A stretch of DNA of 64,000 nt from Cryptomeria japonica (lineage: Eukaryota; Streptophyta; Pinopsida; Cupressales; Cupressaceae). The notes beneath the pieces are model-generated. The model had not been told where the DNA came from and ran no database searches. It saw nothing but the letters and a program-made list of their open reading frames with translations. A program made the translations under genes and the position numbers. This document shows positions 34,682 to 45,634 of the stretch, piece by piece; the stretch's first letter is position 1, and every line of letters begins with the position of its first letter. The stretch covers positions 372,165,009 through 372,229,008 of the forward strand of contig NC_081415.1 of assembly GCF_030272615.1 (NCBI RefSeq), read 5' to 3'.

Positions 34682-34700
34682 TATTGCACCCCCATGCCCA

Positions 34701-34832
34701 CTGGTAGCTACTGCTACCAGATGGTAGCAGCGCTACCAGAGGTAGCGGACTGCTACCAAATGGTAGCAGCGCTACCAAAGGTAGCGGCCTGCTACCATTT
34801 GGTAGCAGCGCTACCAATGGTAGCTGGGCTGC
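34701..34832. repeat. 39-bp tandem repeat built on the palindrome GGTAGCAGCGCTACC
   Basis: GGTAGCAGCGCTACC starts at 34723, 34762 and 34801, exactly 39 bp apart. Between copies lie further GGTAGC and GCTACC half-sites (for example GGTAGCGGACTGCTACC), so the tract can fold into several alternative hairpins. Short open frames across it on both strands are products of the repeat. Confidence 0.9.
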
Positions 34833-34835
34833 CAG

Positions 34836-34878
34836 GGGGGAGGGCCCACGTGGGTGTCCACGTGGGTACCCTCCCACT
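34836..34878. promoter_or_regulatory. G-box inverted repeat in F
   Basis: GGGAGGGCCCACGTGGG and CCACGTGGGTACCCTCCC form a near-perfect inverted repeat with a 3-base centre. Each arm contains CACGTG, the plant G-box bound by bZIP and bHLH factors. Position inside an LTR-like element suggests an enhancer, but this is inference. Confidence 0.5.
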
Positions 34879-37470
34879 CCTTATTTTGTTCTTTTTAAAT
34901 TTTAAAAAAAAGGTTTATCGTATTTCATTTTTAAATTATTTATTTATTTTTATTTATTTTATATAATTGTTTTAAAAATAAATAAATGAATATATGCTTA
35001 TAAGATATAAAAATAAATAAAAAAATAGAGAAGAATCATATTAGCAAGTGAATTCAAGGTTAGTATAAGGGGATTTACATTTAGTTCTTTGTTATTATTC
35101 AATTTTAAATTCAGTTACTTATACTATTAATCTTGGATTATAAATTAATATATTGGACTTTAGGGAATCAGCATTAGTAAATCCATACTTGAATACAAGT
35201 TTTCTTTTAAATTTCATATTGGTTTCAGCATACTCAAGTTAACACTTATTTTTTTTACATGGACTAAATAGTCATGGTGGACTCATACGAATTTTTTAAT
35301 AAAAGTTAAATTATCAAATCCGTAAACTTGTTCGGCATTAATGGTTAGACAGATATGGTAAACGAACACCTCTTCCGGACTTGCTTATGTAGGTTTAAAT
35401 TTCTATAATAGAATTTGGTTATGGTATGGCAAGACTTGTTATGATAGTGGTTGGTTATAAGTCGGTTAAACCCCTTAGTTAGGCTACCGTCAAGCAATAG
35501 AATCTAGGTTTGTTGTCTTCTTTTGGTTATAAATCAATCTGACTCGTTTTTTTTTAAAAGGGATAACTATGTAATGATCAATCGGGGTAGATGTTGAATA
35601 GTGTATGTGTTCGCCTAAAGGGCAAAGTTGTAAAGACATGTAAATATGTAACCTTAACTATATTAAATACCAAAGGGGTCTTGCAGTTGAGCAGACCCGG
35701 AGATGTAGCCCATCCGGGGTGAACTCCGAGATCATTCCTGTGTTATGCGATGTTTATAGTGTACTTGGTTTTATGTTTTAAATTATCACGAATGGTTGTA
35801 TTCTTGCATGAGTGTATGATGGAAATTTAACGAATTCAAATTTAAGTGCATAATAATAAACATCTGGATAAATGTAGTTATTTAAGTTCGTAAACATTGT
35901 GAGCTACGATTATGACAAAGTATTTAAAATATTGTAATTAAAGTTGTAAAAAAAAAAAAAGTAATTTGATAATGTTAATTTAAATTGTAATGGTGGAAGA
36001 AATCTAGTTAGAATTACTACATTGGATTAATTTGTTAATAAGTATGTTAATGGATTGAATGTAAAAAGGGGAAAAAAAAAACAAAGTTGAAACTTATGTC
36101 ACAATTCCCAGATTGAGATTAAAAGGTTGAACATCATATAAATAACTATCTTTTTACCTTAGAAAATGAATCACGCCATGTCAATTATGTTTCATTGCAT
36201 TGGATAAATTTGTTAAGTTATTTCACATTTTAATCTTAACAATAATCCTCACCAGATGAATATGATAATCGTGTGGACTCAACTAGGCATCCATGTTGTA
36301 TATTGGATAAATATATATATAGTTAGTTATGTTGCAATTATAATCAATAACTCTCACCAGATATATTTTATAATTGGGTGAACTCCATTAGATATCCTTA
36401 TTCTAATCTTTATAAGAAGGAATTCCCCCATGATTGCTAAAGTTGATCTGAAATGGGAAATAATTGATTTGTAGTTTCTACATTAAAACTTAGTAAGAGT
36501 ATCTCTCTCATTTTAAGTTCAAGTAACAAAAAAAAAGGAGATATGCAAAAAGATAATTGTATTTTAAACCTAATTTTAAGGATGCTCTCACTTGTCCTAA
36601 TGCATATCCATCTTAATGAAGTTAGTCCATTTAATTGCAATTATTAAAACTTCAAATGAATTCCATGGCTACTCACATTATACCTTTCATAAAAGAAATT
36701 CAACTCATTAGTTGGTTATGTATGAAAACAAAGGAAGAGACCTCACTCTACTCATGGAAGTTTAGTCCTTAAGAAACCAATTTATCTTATTAATTATACT
36801 GTTTAATATTTTAAAAGAGATATCACATGTGGGTGAATATTTTAAGATCAAATGAAGGAATCCTCACTGTATTAATCGTAGTTAGGCCTTAAATGAATGA
36901 ATCTCTGTAGGCATATTTTTAAACATTAAATGGATGAAACCAATTGTGAAAGGGTACCACAAACCCAAGGAATGAACTTCATTATATTAAACACACGAAC
37001 CCTTTTGGGGGCCTCTTAATGTAATTATGAAAATTAAGTGTATTGAATTAAATGACTCCTCAGCGGCCTCCTAATCACCAAAGAAATTGAACGCTTCCTA
37101 AAATTTTAAGATGTCATACCTTGAAAACACATATATAATCAAGACCTATGCATTTTCCCATAATATAAGTTATCCAGTTTAATGGATCTAATGACGCAAG
37201 TTGAGTTAGGTGTAAGGTTGTGTAATCGCGTTAGGAAACTCCTTAGGATTGGCTGAGCCTTCCGCTGTGATATCTAAGTTGACAGATAATCTCCATTGTA
37301 TTTTTAATGTCGTGTCTAATAATGAATTGAGTTAACTTCAATTTATCTTAATATTGTAACCTTTTCATTAACACTCTTAATTATTATTAAAAAAAAAAAA
37401 AAAATTACAATCTATTTGAGTGTTTTTAATTCAAACCCTTAGGGGTTTCTTGGCGGGGCATTACAACCAG

Positions 37471-39284
37471 TGACTCGTACGACTAGGTTTTTGAACCGAA
37501 TGACAATTTATCAGTTACAGGACGACAAAATTTATGTTTCGTATGAGTTGCTATTTTATACCGTATGATTAATGGGCATGTACAGGATGACAACAGACTG
37601 AGGTCAATTCTGTCTCGTACGAGACAGAATACAGTGCAGGATGATGAATGATTTAGACTCGTACGACAGAGAATCTGATATAGAATGACAATTGAGTAGA
37701 TTCGTACGACACAGGATTGGTGAAGCACGATAAATTATCAGCCTTGTACGACTCTTCACAGGGCAGAGACTAAAAATTCAAAGTTTTCTGACTGCTGAGC
37801 ATGACCCACTGAGTATGACAAATTCTGAGATGGACTGATTTTTGACTGGGATTGACTATTTTCTGACATGGACAGAGATTTGACTTAGAATGGACTAGTT
37901 TCTGACACAGACAGAGATTTGACTTAGGATGGACTAGTTTCTAACACGGACAGAGTTTTGACTCACTGAGTTGTTTCTAGTCTTCATTGATTTTTGGTAT
38001 TTCAGTTTTTTTTGCTTCAGGGATGAAAAACACAGAAAGCAAGTAGTATTTATAGTGACTCCAATCACAGCGTGCAAACCCTAAGGAATTTGGTGAGGAA
38101 AGAAAACCTTTGCTTGTAGACTCAAGTACACACCCAATAGCTAATCAGAATACGGCCACTAAGTCTCACGCAATGGATTCTCAATGCCATATTATCCGAC
38201 TCCAAACGCTAATGGGGGCATGAAATGACAAGTATCTTGGGAGAGTTACTATCTCTCTTGCACAAAGATTATCCCCCTTTCAAAGATGAACCGGGTAGCT
38301 TCTAATTTTAAATTGGATTTAGTCAGGGATCCGTTCGGCGTGTCGAGGTATAAACTCAATTAAGAGGTCTCCCAGCCTTGAAAACCAAGGTTTAATATAC
38401 CCAAAGGTACAGAGGAGAGCTATTCCCGAGCACTGTCGTTGACTTGATTTTCATCAAATCACGTTTATTTTACAGTGGGTTGGATTACTTGGCGTCTAGC
38501 CATTCCCACTTAGGTCGTTCCCCTCACACTAGCCGTAACAGCTTTAAGAGTTTTTCAACCCCTCGGGAGGGCAGGCCTACTAAAGATGTACAAATCTCAA
38601 ACAAAGAAAAAGCTTCAAGGGTCTGGATTTCTGATTGTCTAGAAAAAGACAAGAGCATACTCTCCTACCTCTCAGAATTTTCTAAAAAGCACAAAAGACA
38701 GATTTGTTCTTTAACTAGATAGCAAGTTAGGTTCCTAAAAAATGAATTTAAAGAATACACGATGTTTAGTTGATTCTCCTTAGGCAACCTACAAAGACAA
38801 CGAATCAGTAGTCATATTGTTTTTGTACGACAAGCAATATTCTTCGACAAGCGTTCTACAAAAAACTAGTTAGGCTGTGAAAAACTCTAAGACAGACAGA
38901 TAAACAGTCAAGATCAGTCGTCAGAAATGAAAAATATGAAATTTTGAATATTTTAGCAGAAAATACAGAATCGTACGACAGAGTCTTGACTCATACGAGG
39001 CAGGAAATAGTATAGTACGAGACCAGATTGTTGATGATGTTGGATCGTACAGAAGACGATTACTACTCGTACGACAAAGTGTATGCTCGTACGACTGGCG
39101 TGTCTACTTGTACGCTAATATGTTTGCAATTCGTGCAACACCTGCAATTTGTCATTTCGGCCTGTAAGAATTGTCGTACGAGATGTACGGACGAAAAACC
39201 AAAAAATCTGAAACCTGGAAAATAAGAAAAAATAAAGAAGTCAGTCTTGGAGGCTAAAAAAAAATAAAAAATGTAGTCTTCGGG
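37471..39284 (-). other. E 5' leader with TCGTACGA clusters
   Basis: Non-coding on both strands. Clusters of TCGTACGA and one-base variants occur at about 37473-37750 and 38968-39182, for example GACTCGTACGAC, TCTCGTACGAGAC and GCTCGTACGACTG. The same word clusters in the intron of E's opposite-strand gene. Between the clusters, 37800-37960 holds a degenerate repeat of GGACTAGTTTCTGACACGGACAG type. Confidence 0.7.
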
Positions 39285-39304
39285 CCCCACGGTGGGCGCC
39301 AGAA
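39285..39304 (-). other. Primer-binding site of element E
   Basis: The - strand reads TGGCGCCCACCGTGGGGCC beginning three bases from the 5' LTR end. This is the widespread primer site of plant Tat/Athila-type gypsy elements and fixes E's orientation. Confidence 0.85.
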
Positions 39305-39305
39305 A

Positions 39306-40430
39306 TGTGTGTGTGAAAAAGTGAACCTATAGCTACAAGTACAACACTTCAATTAAGTCATTATATGCATGGTTAGTAATCAAGAAGCAATAAGAAATAA
39401 ACCATAGCAAAGCGACTAATTGCCTTCTAAAAGATGCGAGTATAAGATTGCTCTCAGATTTTTATAAGCAATACCAATGACTAGAGTACACCAAGACGAA
39501 GGATTTAATCTATATGATATTAAGCTATATGGATGCAAGATGGATGAGTAATTCAAGCAAATTCAAGCAACAACGCATGCAAGCAATAATGAATGTAAAA
39601 TGGATGCAAGTAATCTAAAAAAGCACAATGATTTCAATGACTCTAGAGCGAAATTAGCATGATAATAATTTCCAAGTGTGTTCTCAAAAATCTCTGGGGT
39701 GAATTGGAATGAGAGCTGAAGACTGAATTTATAGAGAATTTCAAAAAGCTCAATTTAGGATTAATTGAAAAATAATTGAGAAATCAGGTTGAGTTAACCT
39801 TGAGATAGATTCCAATTATAAGTTTAATTGAAATGCATTCAAATTAAAAGTCCAAGTTGCATTGGAAAATAATAATAAATTAATTCCATGCACATCTGAT
39901 AAAAATAGATAATTCTTCAATTTAATCAAGAAAAGAGTTTTCTTAATGCAACTGAACTTCTTTTTCTGAAAAGCTTTGAATTCCAATTTTAGAGAATAAT
40001 TCAACAATTCAATTAAATCACTTTTTTGATTTCAAGTTCTAAATTTAGAAAAAGAAATAATATCTCAAGTTTGATTTCTCTCTCTCTTCAATTCTTTTTT
40101 TTTTTTACTTTTGTTTTGTTTCAATTCAACTCTTTGTAATAAATTAATCCTTTCACATGATTGAATGGAAAATTTATTAATTAATTAAATATGCAAAGAT
40201 ATTTAATAAATTAAAATGGGATACTTGATCAAAATGATTATTCTTGAACTAATTCAATTAATTAAATAAATATTTAATTAATATTGAGTGGTTGATTTGC
40301 CATGTGATTTTTGATAATTAAGGAATTAATAATGTGCTCAAGATTGATTTAATTGCCTTTGGTTAGGACCTTGGTGATGTTGTCGAGATTAGGGGCCCAT
40401 GGTTTAGATGACCAATTTTAGGGTATTACA
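39306..40430 (-). repeat. 5' LTR of element E
   Basis: 1125 bp, partner of 17667-18790. On the - strand a TATA box CTCTATAAATTC lies at about 39726-39738, some 700 bases from the LTR start, which is a likely gag-pol promoter. CATGC (40431-40435) follows as the TSD. Confidence 0.95.
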
Positions 40431-40435
40431 CATGC

Positions 40436-41089
40436 TGTGTAATGTAAATCATAATATTGTTCCAATGGTATCGTGCGATGAAATTTTTTGTATTTATGGG
40501 TTTATGGTTTTAGGGTTTAGCTGACCTTGTCAATAAGGTTGATGATCTATATTTATAGGTGACTTGTTCATGTAATTTGCATATCGATGGTTAATTCTGC
40601 ATTATCAGAGAAAGGATTATGTGCGAATAAAGTCATATCATTCAGGAGAAGGTTGGAAAGGTTTTGTATTGCAGAGAAGACATCAATTCTCAACCAGAAC
40701 TATATTAGGCATTAGTAGATGCTCCTTTTATAGTTCATTGCTTTCTGAATTGTAGTCCGATGTTTTTGTAAGTCAATGAGACTTCCCTTTGTGATGAGCA
40801 GTGCACTCTAGGTTGTTGACCTTTTTGCATATGCAAGCCCCATTGTAATTATTCACAATACTACTCCAGAATATTCAACTGATTGTGGCTAGGGTTTCCA
40901 ATCATGGTTTTTCCCTTTTTGGGTTTTCCACATCAAACATTGGTGTTATGTGTGTTGTGCCTTGATGATATATCTTTCATTGTGTTGTGCTTCGGTATAA
41001 GGTTTATAATTGATTTAAATGTTGTTATTGTTAGTAAACTGATTCACCCCCCCTCTCAGTTTACTACCCGTATCAGTGCATTCCAAAAA
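40436..41089 (+). repeat. Element C 5' LTR, piece 3 of 3
   Basis: It is collinear with 46205-46863. It holds a TATA-like CTATATTTATAGG near 40548 and the shared motif GGTTTTTCCCTTTTTGGGTT followed by TTCCACATCAAA (about 40901-40935). It ends ATTCCAAAA before the primer site. Confidence 0.85.
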
Positions 41090-41090
41090 T

Positions 41091-41103
41091 TGGTATCAAA
41101 GCA
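41091..41103 (+). other. Primer-binding site of element C
   Basis: TTGGTATCAAAGC, one base after the LTR, matches the initiator tRNA-Met site variant used by SIRE-like copia elements; element B has the same variant. Confidence 0.85.
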
Positions 41104-41139
41104 AGGTCCTCTCTACAAAAGCTTAACCGCTTGAGGAGA

Positions 41140-42057
41140 TCCGGTGGCAACTGCTTCTAGTTCTACATTCAATCCTTACTAGAAGGAGAGTCCCAGTTTT
41201 GATGGTATAAATTAAAAGATATGGAAGGAGCGAATGAAGATTCATCTCAAATGTCTTAGAGCTAAAGTTTGTGAGATAGTGGAGAAAGGGTATGTACCTC
41301 ATGACCCTTATTATGTAGCACCGACACTTGCTGATGAACAAAAAAGAGTTGAAAATGATGTAAGAGAAAAAGAAGCATCGTTGAATGCCCTATCTAATGA
41401 AAAACTATCGAATGTCATAGAGTTGGAGAATGCTAAGATGATCTGGACAAAGCTTGAAACTTTTTGTGAAGGTGACTAGGCTGTGAAGATTGCAAAACTT
41501 GAAGGTTTTCGGGTAAGATATGAAACTTTAAAGATGGAAGAGGATGAGAAGATAAGTTCTTTCATGGATAGAGTCAATGAGATTATCATGGGTATCAAAT
41601 GTTGTGGCAGATCTGTTAGTGAAGATTAAATTTTGTCAAAAGTTATAAGAGTTCTACCTCTGACTTACAAGATGAAGTCTATTGCTATCAATGAACTCTA
41701 GACAATGTCAAGTACCCCTATGACCAAAGATACACTACTTGGGAAATTGACTGCTTTTGAACTTGAAGAACTTGGAGATTAGAGTGCTACAAAAACTAAG
41801 ACTACATTTAGAGAATCTGCATCTGGTAAACAAAAGATAGACTAGAAAGAGATGTATGCTAAGGATATGGAAGAAACTGAGAAAGAAGAAAGAGAGCTTA
41901 AAGAGATGGAAGCTCTGATTGCTAGAAGAATTCCTAAAGGACCAACTAGAAGTAAGTATGAAGGTAAAGTTCCTTTTAAATGTTTTTCATGCAATAACAT
42001 TGGTCATTTTGCATCTAAATGTCCGAAAGAGCTACTAGGAATCACGAAAGATTTGTA
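41140..42057 (+). pseudogene. gag: Element C gag
   Basis: It begins near ATASSSTFNPY and SPSFDGIN, then RMKIHLKCLRAKVCEIVEKG, ALNALSNEKLSNVIELENAK and MIWTKLETFCEGD, the UBN2 capsid pattern of SIRE gag. After a stop the coil KDMEETEKEERELKEMEALI and the zinc knuckle CFSCNNIGHFASKC (about 41978-42019) complete it. Stops at about 41215, 41477 and 41627 disable it. Confidence 0.88.
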
Positions 42058-42239
42058 AAGAATTATAGGCCTAATCCTAAATATTAGAGAAGGCCTATAT
42101 TTACAAGAAATAAGGATAAATCATGTTATTATGCTGGTGATGATGATGGTATTTATGATGATGATGATGATGTTCAACCTGTGAGTGGATCCGGTAATGG
42201 TGCCTCATCCGACAAAGATTGGGTCTTTATTGCTATCAA

Positions 42240-43623
42240 GGATTATTCTCTGGAATCTGTCATTCAAGCAACACACACTGAGGAAAAGGCCTTCGCTGCA
42301 AAAATTGAAGAGAAGGAGGAATGGGTTATAGACAGTGGATAATCACATCACATGACTAGTGACAAAAGAAAGTTCTTATCATTGCAAGAATTTGATGGTG
42401 GATTGGTCAGATTTAGAGACAACGAGGCATGTAGGATGAAAGGAAAAGGAACAATATCATTGGATGGTAAGACTAATACTGATAATGTTTATTATGTTGA
42501 AGGCTTAAAGCATGATCTTTTAAGTGTAGGTCAGATAGAGGATTTCATTTGCAATTCAAGGATGGAAAATGCAAGATCATTAATAAATTTGGATTGGAGA
42601 TTTCTTCTGGAACTCAGACTAATGGTAATATATTTCATTTGAACTCCGGGGAGAAGGCTTGCTTGATTGCTCAAATTGATGAAAGTTGGTTATGGGATAA
42701 GAGGATGTGTCATGTAAATTTTGATTGCATAGTAAAGATTAGTTCAATACCGGTTGTCAGAGATTTGCCCAAGATTGTTTAAACCTCATAATCTGGTATG
42801 TAGAGAATGTCAAATGGGTAAGCAAGTTAGAACTTCTTTCAAAAGTGTACATGAAAAATCTAATGAAATTCTTAATCTTATTCATACTAATTTGTGTGGA
42901 CTGGCAAGGACTAAAAGTTTTCAAGGTGATAGATGTTTTATATTACTTATTGATGACTATTATAGAATGATGTCGATGGAATTTTTGAAAGAAAAATCTG
43001 AAGCTTTTGAGAAATTCAAAATCTTTAAGGCTATGGTTGAGACTAAGATAGGACTGAAGATAAAGTTCTTAAGATCAGATCAGTTTACATCTAGTGAGTT
43101 CAACAACTTTTGTTAAATGAATGGTATTAGGAGACAACTTTCTACACCTAGGATTCCACAACAAAAGGGATTAGTGGAAAGGAAGAACATAACAATTTTG
43201 GATGTTGCAAGGACTATGATGACTAAAGCTAAATTACCTAATATCTATCAGAGAGAGTTTGTCAATACCGTTGTATACACTTTCAACAGAGTACTCATAA
43301 AAGGTGATACCGGTAAGACACCTTATGAACTATGGTTTGGTCATACTCCTATTGTCATATATTTCAGAATTTTTGGGAGAAAATGTTACATTAGAAGAGA
43401 TGATGCATTAAGAAAGTTTGATCCTAGAAGTGATGAAGGAATATTTTTTGGATATTCTACTAAGAGAAAATCCTATAGATGTTATAACAAAAGATTGAAT
43501 AGGATATTGGAAAGCATATATGTCAAGGTGGATAAGCATGTCAGTAATCATATCAGAGCATATGATTATGGACCTGAAGATGAATTTATCAAACTTGGAC
43601 CGATAATGAAAGAATCAGTTTAG
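42240..43623 (+). pseudogene. pol: Element C protease and integrase
   Basis: The protease site is WVIDSG*SHHMTSDKRKFL (about 42324-42365), where the residue after DSG is a stop. DLLSVGQI follows near 42515. GAG_pre-integrase DKRMCHVNF and CRECQMGKQ (about 42790-42825) supply zinc ligands. The integrase core has NLIHTNLCGL (Asp replaced by Asn), RSDQFTSSEFNNFC and STPRIPQQKGLVERKN with the Glu. FGRKCYIRRDD and EGIFFGYS close the domain. A stop separates 43116 from 43117. Confidence 0.9.
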
Positions 43624-43850
43624 AACAGTGAACTAGTGACACCGGTAGCATCAAAAAATTCAATAGTAACAGAGGAACAACACAATGAGTCAGTAAATCA
43701 AGAAAATTCAAAGACTCCTAGGTATGTAAAACTAAATCATTCTGAAGATCAAATTATTGGAGATAAGAGGAAAGGTGTGCTGACTAGGAGAAGGTTAGTT
43801 GTTGAAGAGGTATGTTTAATTTCTCAAATTCAACCAGAATAATTTATGGA
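43624..43850 (+). pseudogene. Element C integrase-RT linker
   Basis: A short hydrophilic open stretch (68 codons), rich in Asn, Glu and Ser, with NHSEDQIIGDKRKGVLTRRR, the usual copia lead-in to reverse transcriptase. No catalytic motif. Confidence 0.7.
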
Positions 43851-44660
43851 AGCTCCTAAGGATGGAAATTAGATAAAAACAATGGAAGAGGAATTAGATC
43901 AGATTTAAAAGAATAAGACATGGTAACTTGTACCTAGACCTAAAGACAAGAACATTATTGGAACTAAATGAGTTTTCAGGAACAAATTGAATGAGGAAGG
44001 TCAAGTTGTAAGGAACAAGGCTAGATTGGTTTGCAAAGGTTATCCATAGGAAGAAGGAATTGATTATGGGGAAACCTATGCCCTAGTTGCTTGAATTGAA
44101 GTAGTAAGACTTTTTATTCCTTATGCTGCACACAAGAAGTACAAAGTATATCAGGTGGATGTTAAATGTGCTTTTCTGAATGAAGATATTGAAGAGGAAG
44201 TTTACATTGAACAACCTGATGGAATTAATTTATCGGAAGACAAGGACATGGTTTGCAGATTGAAGAAAGCTTTATATGGACTAAAACGGGCCCCAGGAGC
44301 ATGGTATGCTAGATTGGATAAGTATCATTCAAAGCTTGGTTTCAGTAAAGGTAATGTTGACAGTAACTTATAATACAAGATTGAACATGATGACATATTG
44401 ATTATTGAAGTCTTTGTGGATGATATCATTTTTTGAGGAGAAGAAGGTTTATGCATGAAACTTCCTAATGATATGAAGAATGAATTTGAAATGTCTATGA
44501 TTGGTGAGATGAAATTTTTCTTAGGATTGTAGATTACTCAGACTGATAAAGGTATTTTCATTTGTCAAACTAAGTATGCGAAGGAGTTAATAAATTTGGA
44601 CTTGAGAATTCTAAACCTGTCAATACTCCTATGATAACTAGTTGCAAATTAACAAAGGAT
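43851..44660 (+). pseudogene. pol: Element C reverse transcriptase
   Basis: Motifs are TW(stop)LVPRPKD, RNKLNEEGQVVRNKARLVCK, YQVDVKCAFLNEDIEEEVYI with the first catalytic Asp, CRLKKALYGLKRAPGAWYAR, and IIEVFVDDIIF with the paired Asp (about 44402-44436). FFLGL and TQTDKGIFICQTKYAKELI follow. The FVDD centre is a SIRE hallmark. At least five stops and a frameshift near 44600 are present. Confidence 0.92.
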
Positions 44661-45361
44661 GATGAATCACCTAAAGTGAAACCGAGTAGATACAAATAAA
44701 TGATTGGTGGTTTGTTGTACCTAACTAAAACAAGACCTGATATAATGAATGATGTTTGTATTTCTTCTAGATTTCAGGTAGATTCTAGAGAAACTCATGA
44801 TATTGTTGTCAAGAGAATATTCAGATATTTGACAGGGTCAACAGACTTTGGGTTATGGTATCCAAAGAATGATGACTTCATATTATCTGCATATACAGAT
44901 TATGATTGGGAAGGAGATGTGGATGACCGGAAGAGAACTACTAGTGGTGCATTATTTCTTGGGAAGAAGTTGGTTTCATGTCTTAGTAAGAAACAATCAT
45001 GCACTTCATTGTCTACAACTGAAGTAGAATATGCTGCAGCTGCTACAACTGTACTCAGATTTTATGGATGAAACAAATGTTAAAGGATATAAGGGTAAGT
45101 TATTCAGAACCTATTGTTACTCACTATGATAATACTATTGCTATTGATATGTCAAAGAATCCAGTATTTTATTCCAAATTAAAACACATTTCTATAAGGT
45201 ATAATTTCTTGAAGGAAAAGGTTGAAGCAAAGGAAGTCAGATTGGTTTATGTGCCTACTAAGGAACAGATTGCAGATATTATAACAAAACCATTTCTTAA
45301 AGACACTTTTGAATATCTCAGAGATCATTTGGGGGTTACCAACCCTCCGGAAGAGACTTAG
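44661..45361 (+). pseudogene. pol: Element C RNase H and 3' end of pol
   Basis: MIGGLLYLTKTRPDI starts the connection. RNase H shows LSAYTDYDWEGDVDDRKRTT with the Asp, SLSTTEVEYAAAATT with the Glu, and THYDNTIAIDMSKNPVFYSK with the next Asp. KHISIRYNFLKEKVE and QIADIITKPFLKDTF close the polyprotein at the stop before 45362. One stop at 45072 interrupts it. No env-like ORF follows. Confidence 0.92.
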
Positions 45362-45634
45362 AGATGCAGAGATGCATCAATCCGGTGAGCTTATCACACA
45401 TACTTTTCTGATCCGGGTTGATGAAGATGGTGCTACTACTCAAAGGGAGTAGTCAGCTATTTGGTTTAGTATTATTGGTTTAGTATCCATCCTTTTTCAT
45501 TGATGTCAAAGGGGGAGAAGGTATTCATGTGAAAAATGCTAGATATTTTGATGGTGCTTTGGAGATTGTTGGCATTCCTTGGCACTTGGATATTTTTCAC
45601 ATTCAGTGTTGCCATCAATGTCAAAAGGGGAGAT
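45362..45634 (+). other. Element C pol-LTR spacer with two polypurine tracts
   Basis: CAAAGGGGGAGAAGG at about 45508 and CAAAAGGGGAGAT at 45622-45634, each preceded by ATTGATGTCAA or ATCAATGTCAA, form two copies of the same tract-containing motif. The second abuts the 3' LTR and is the working tract. Confidence 0.75.

Larger units (their letters stand above)
32733..37465. mobile_element. Insertion F: 4.7-kb solo-LTR-like element in E's leader
   Basis: The ends are TGTAATGCCC and GGGGCATTACA (imperfectly symmetrical TG...CA termini), flanked by the perfect TSD ACCAG (32728-32732, 37466-37470). No reverse transcriptase, integrase or gag motif is found in any frame, no internal copy of its start is visible, and no primer site or polypurine tract is evident. 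The best reading is a very long solo LTR of a gypsy family; a non-autonomous element with unrecognised LTRs is the alternative. It contains an AT microsatellite, a palindromic 39-bp repeat and a G-box hairpin. Open frames such as 32868-33167 are not supported. Confidence 0.75.
17667..40430 (-). mobile_element. Element E: giant Ty3/gypsy Tat-lineage retrotransposon on - strand with an opposite-strand Plant Mobile Domain gene
   Basis: LTRs at 17667-18790 and 39306-40430 start TGTGTGTGTGAAAAAGTG and end GGGTATTACA. I count about 26 differences in 1125 bp, so this is the youngest dated element here. The - strand primer site TGGCGCCCACCGTGGGGCC abuts the right LTR, and a polypurine tract AAAGAGGGGCC lies beside the left one. 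The - strand carries gag, protease, G-patch-like segment, RT, gypsy RNase H, archaeal-type RNase H and integrase. The + strand carries a spliced gene at 19981-22795. Removing F leaves about 18 kb, in the size range of Ogre-like Tat elements. Confidence 0.92.

Noticed and set aside
34614-34966. Open frames on both strands across the palindromic 39-bp repeat
   Set aside because: 39 is a multiple of three and the unit lacks stops, so open frames arise automatically; the protein would be a simple repeat.
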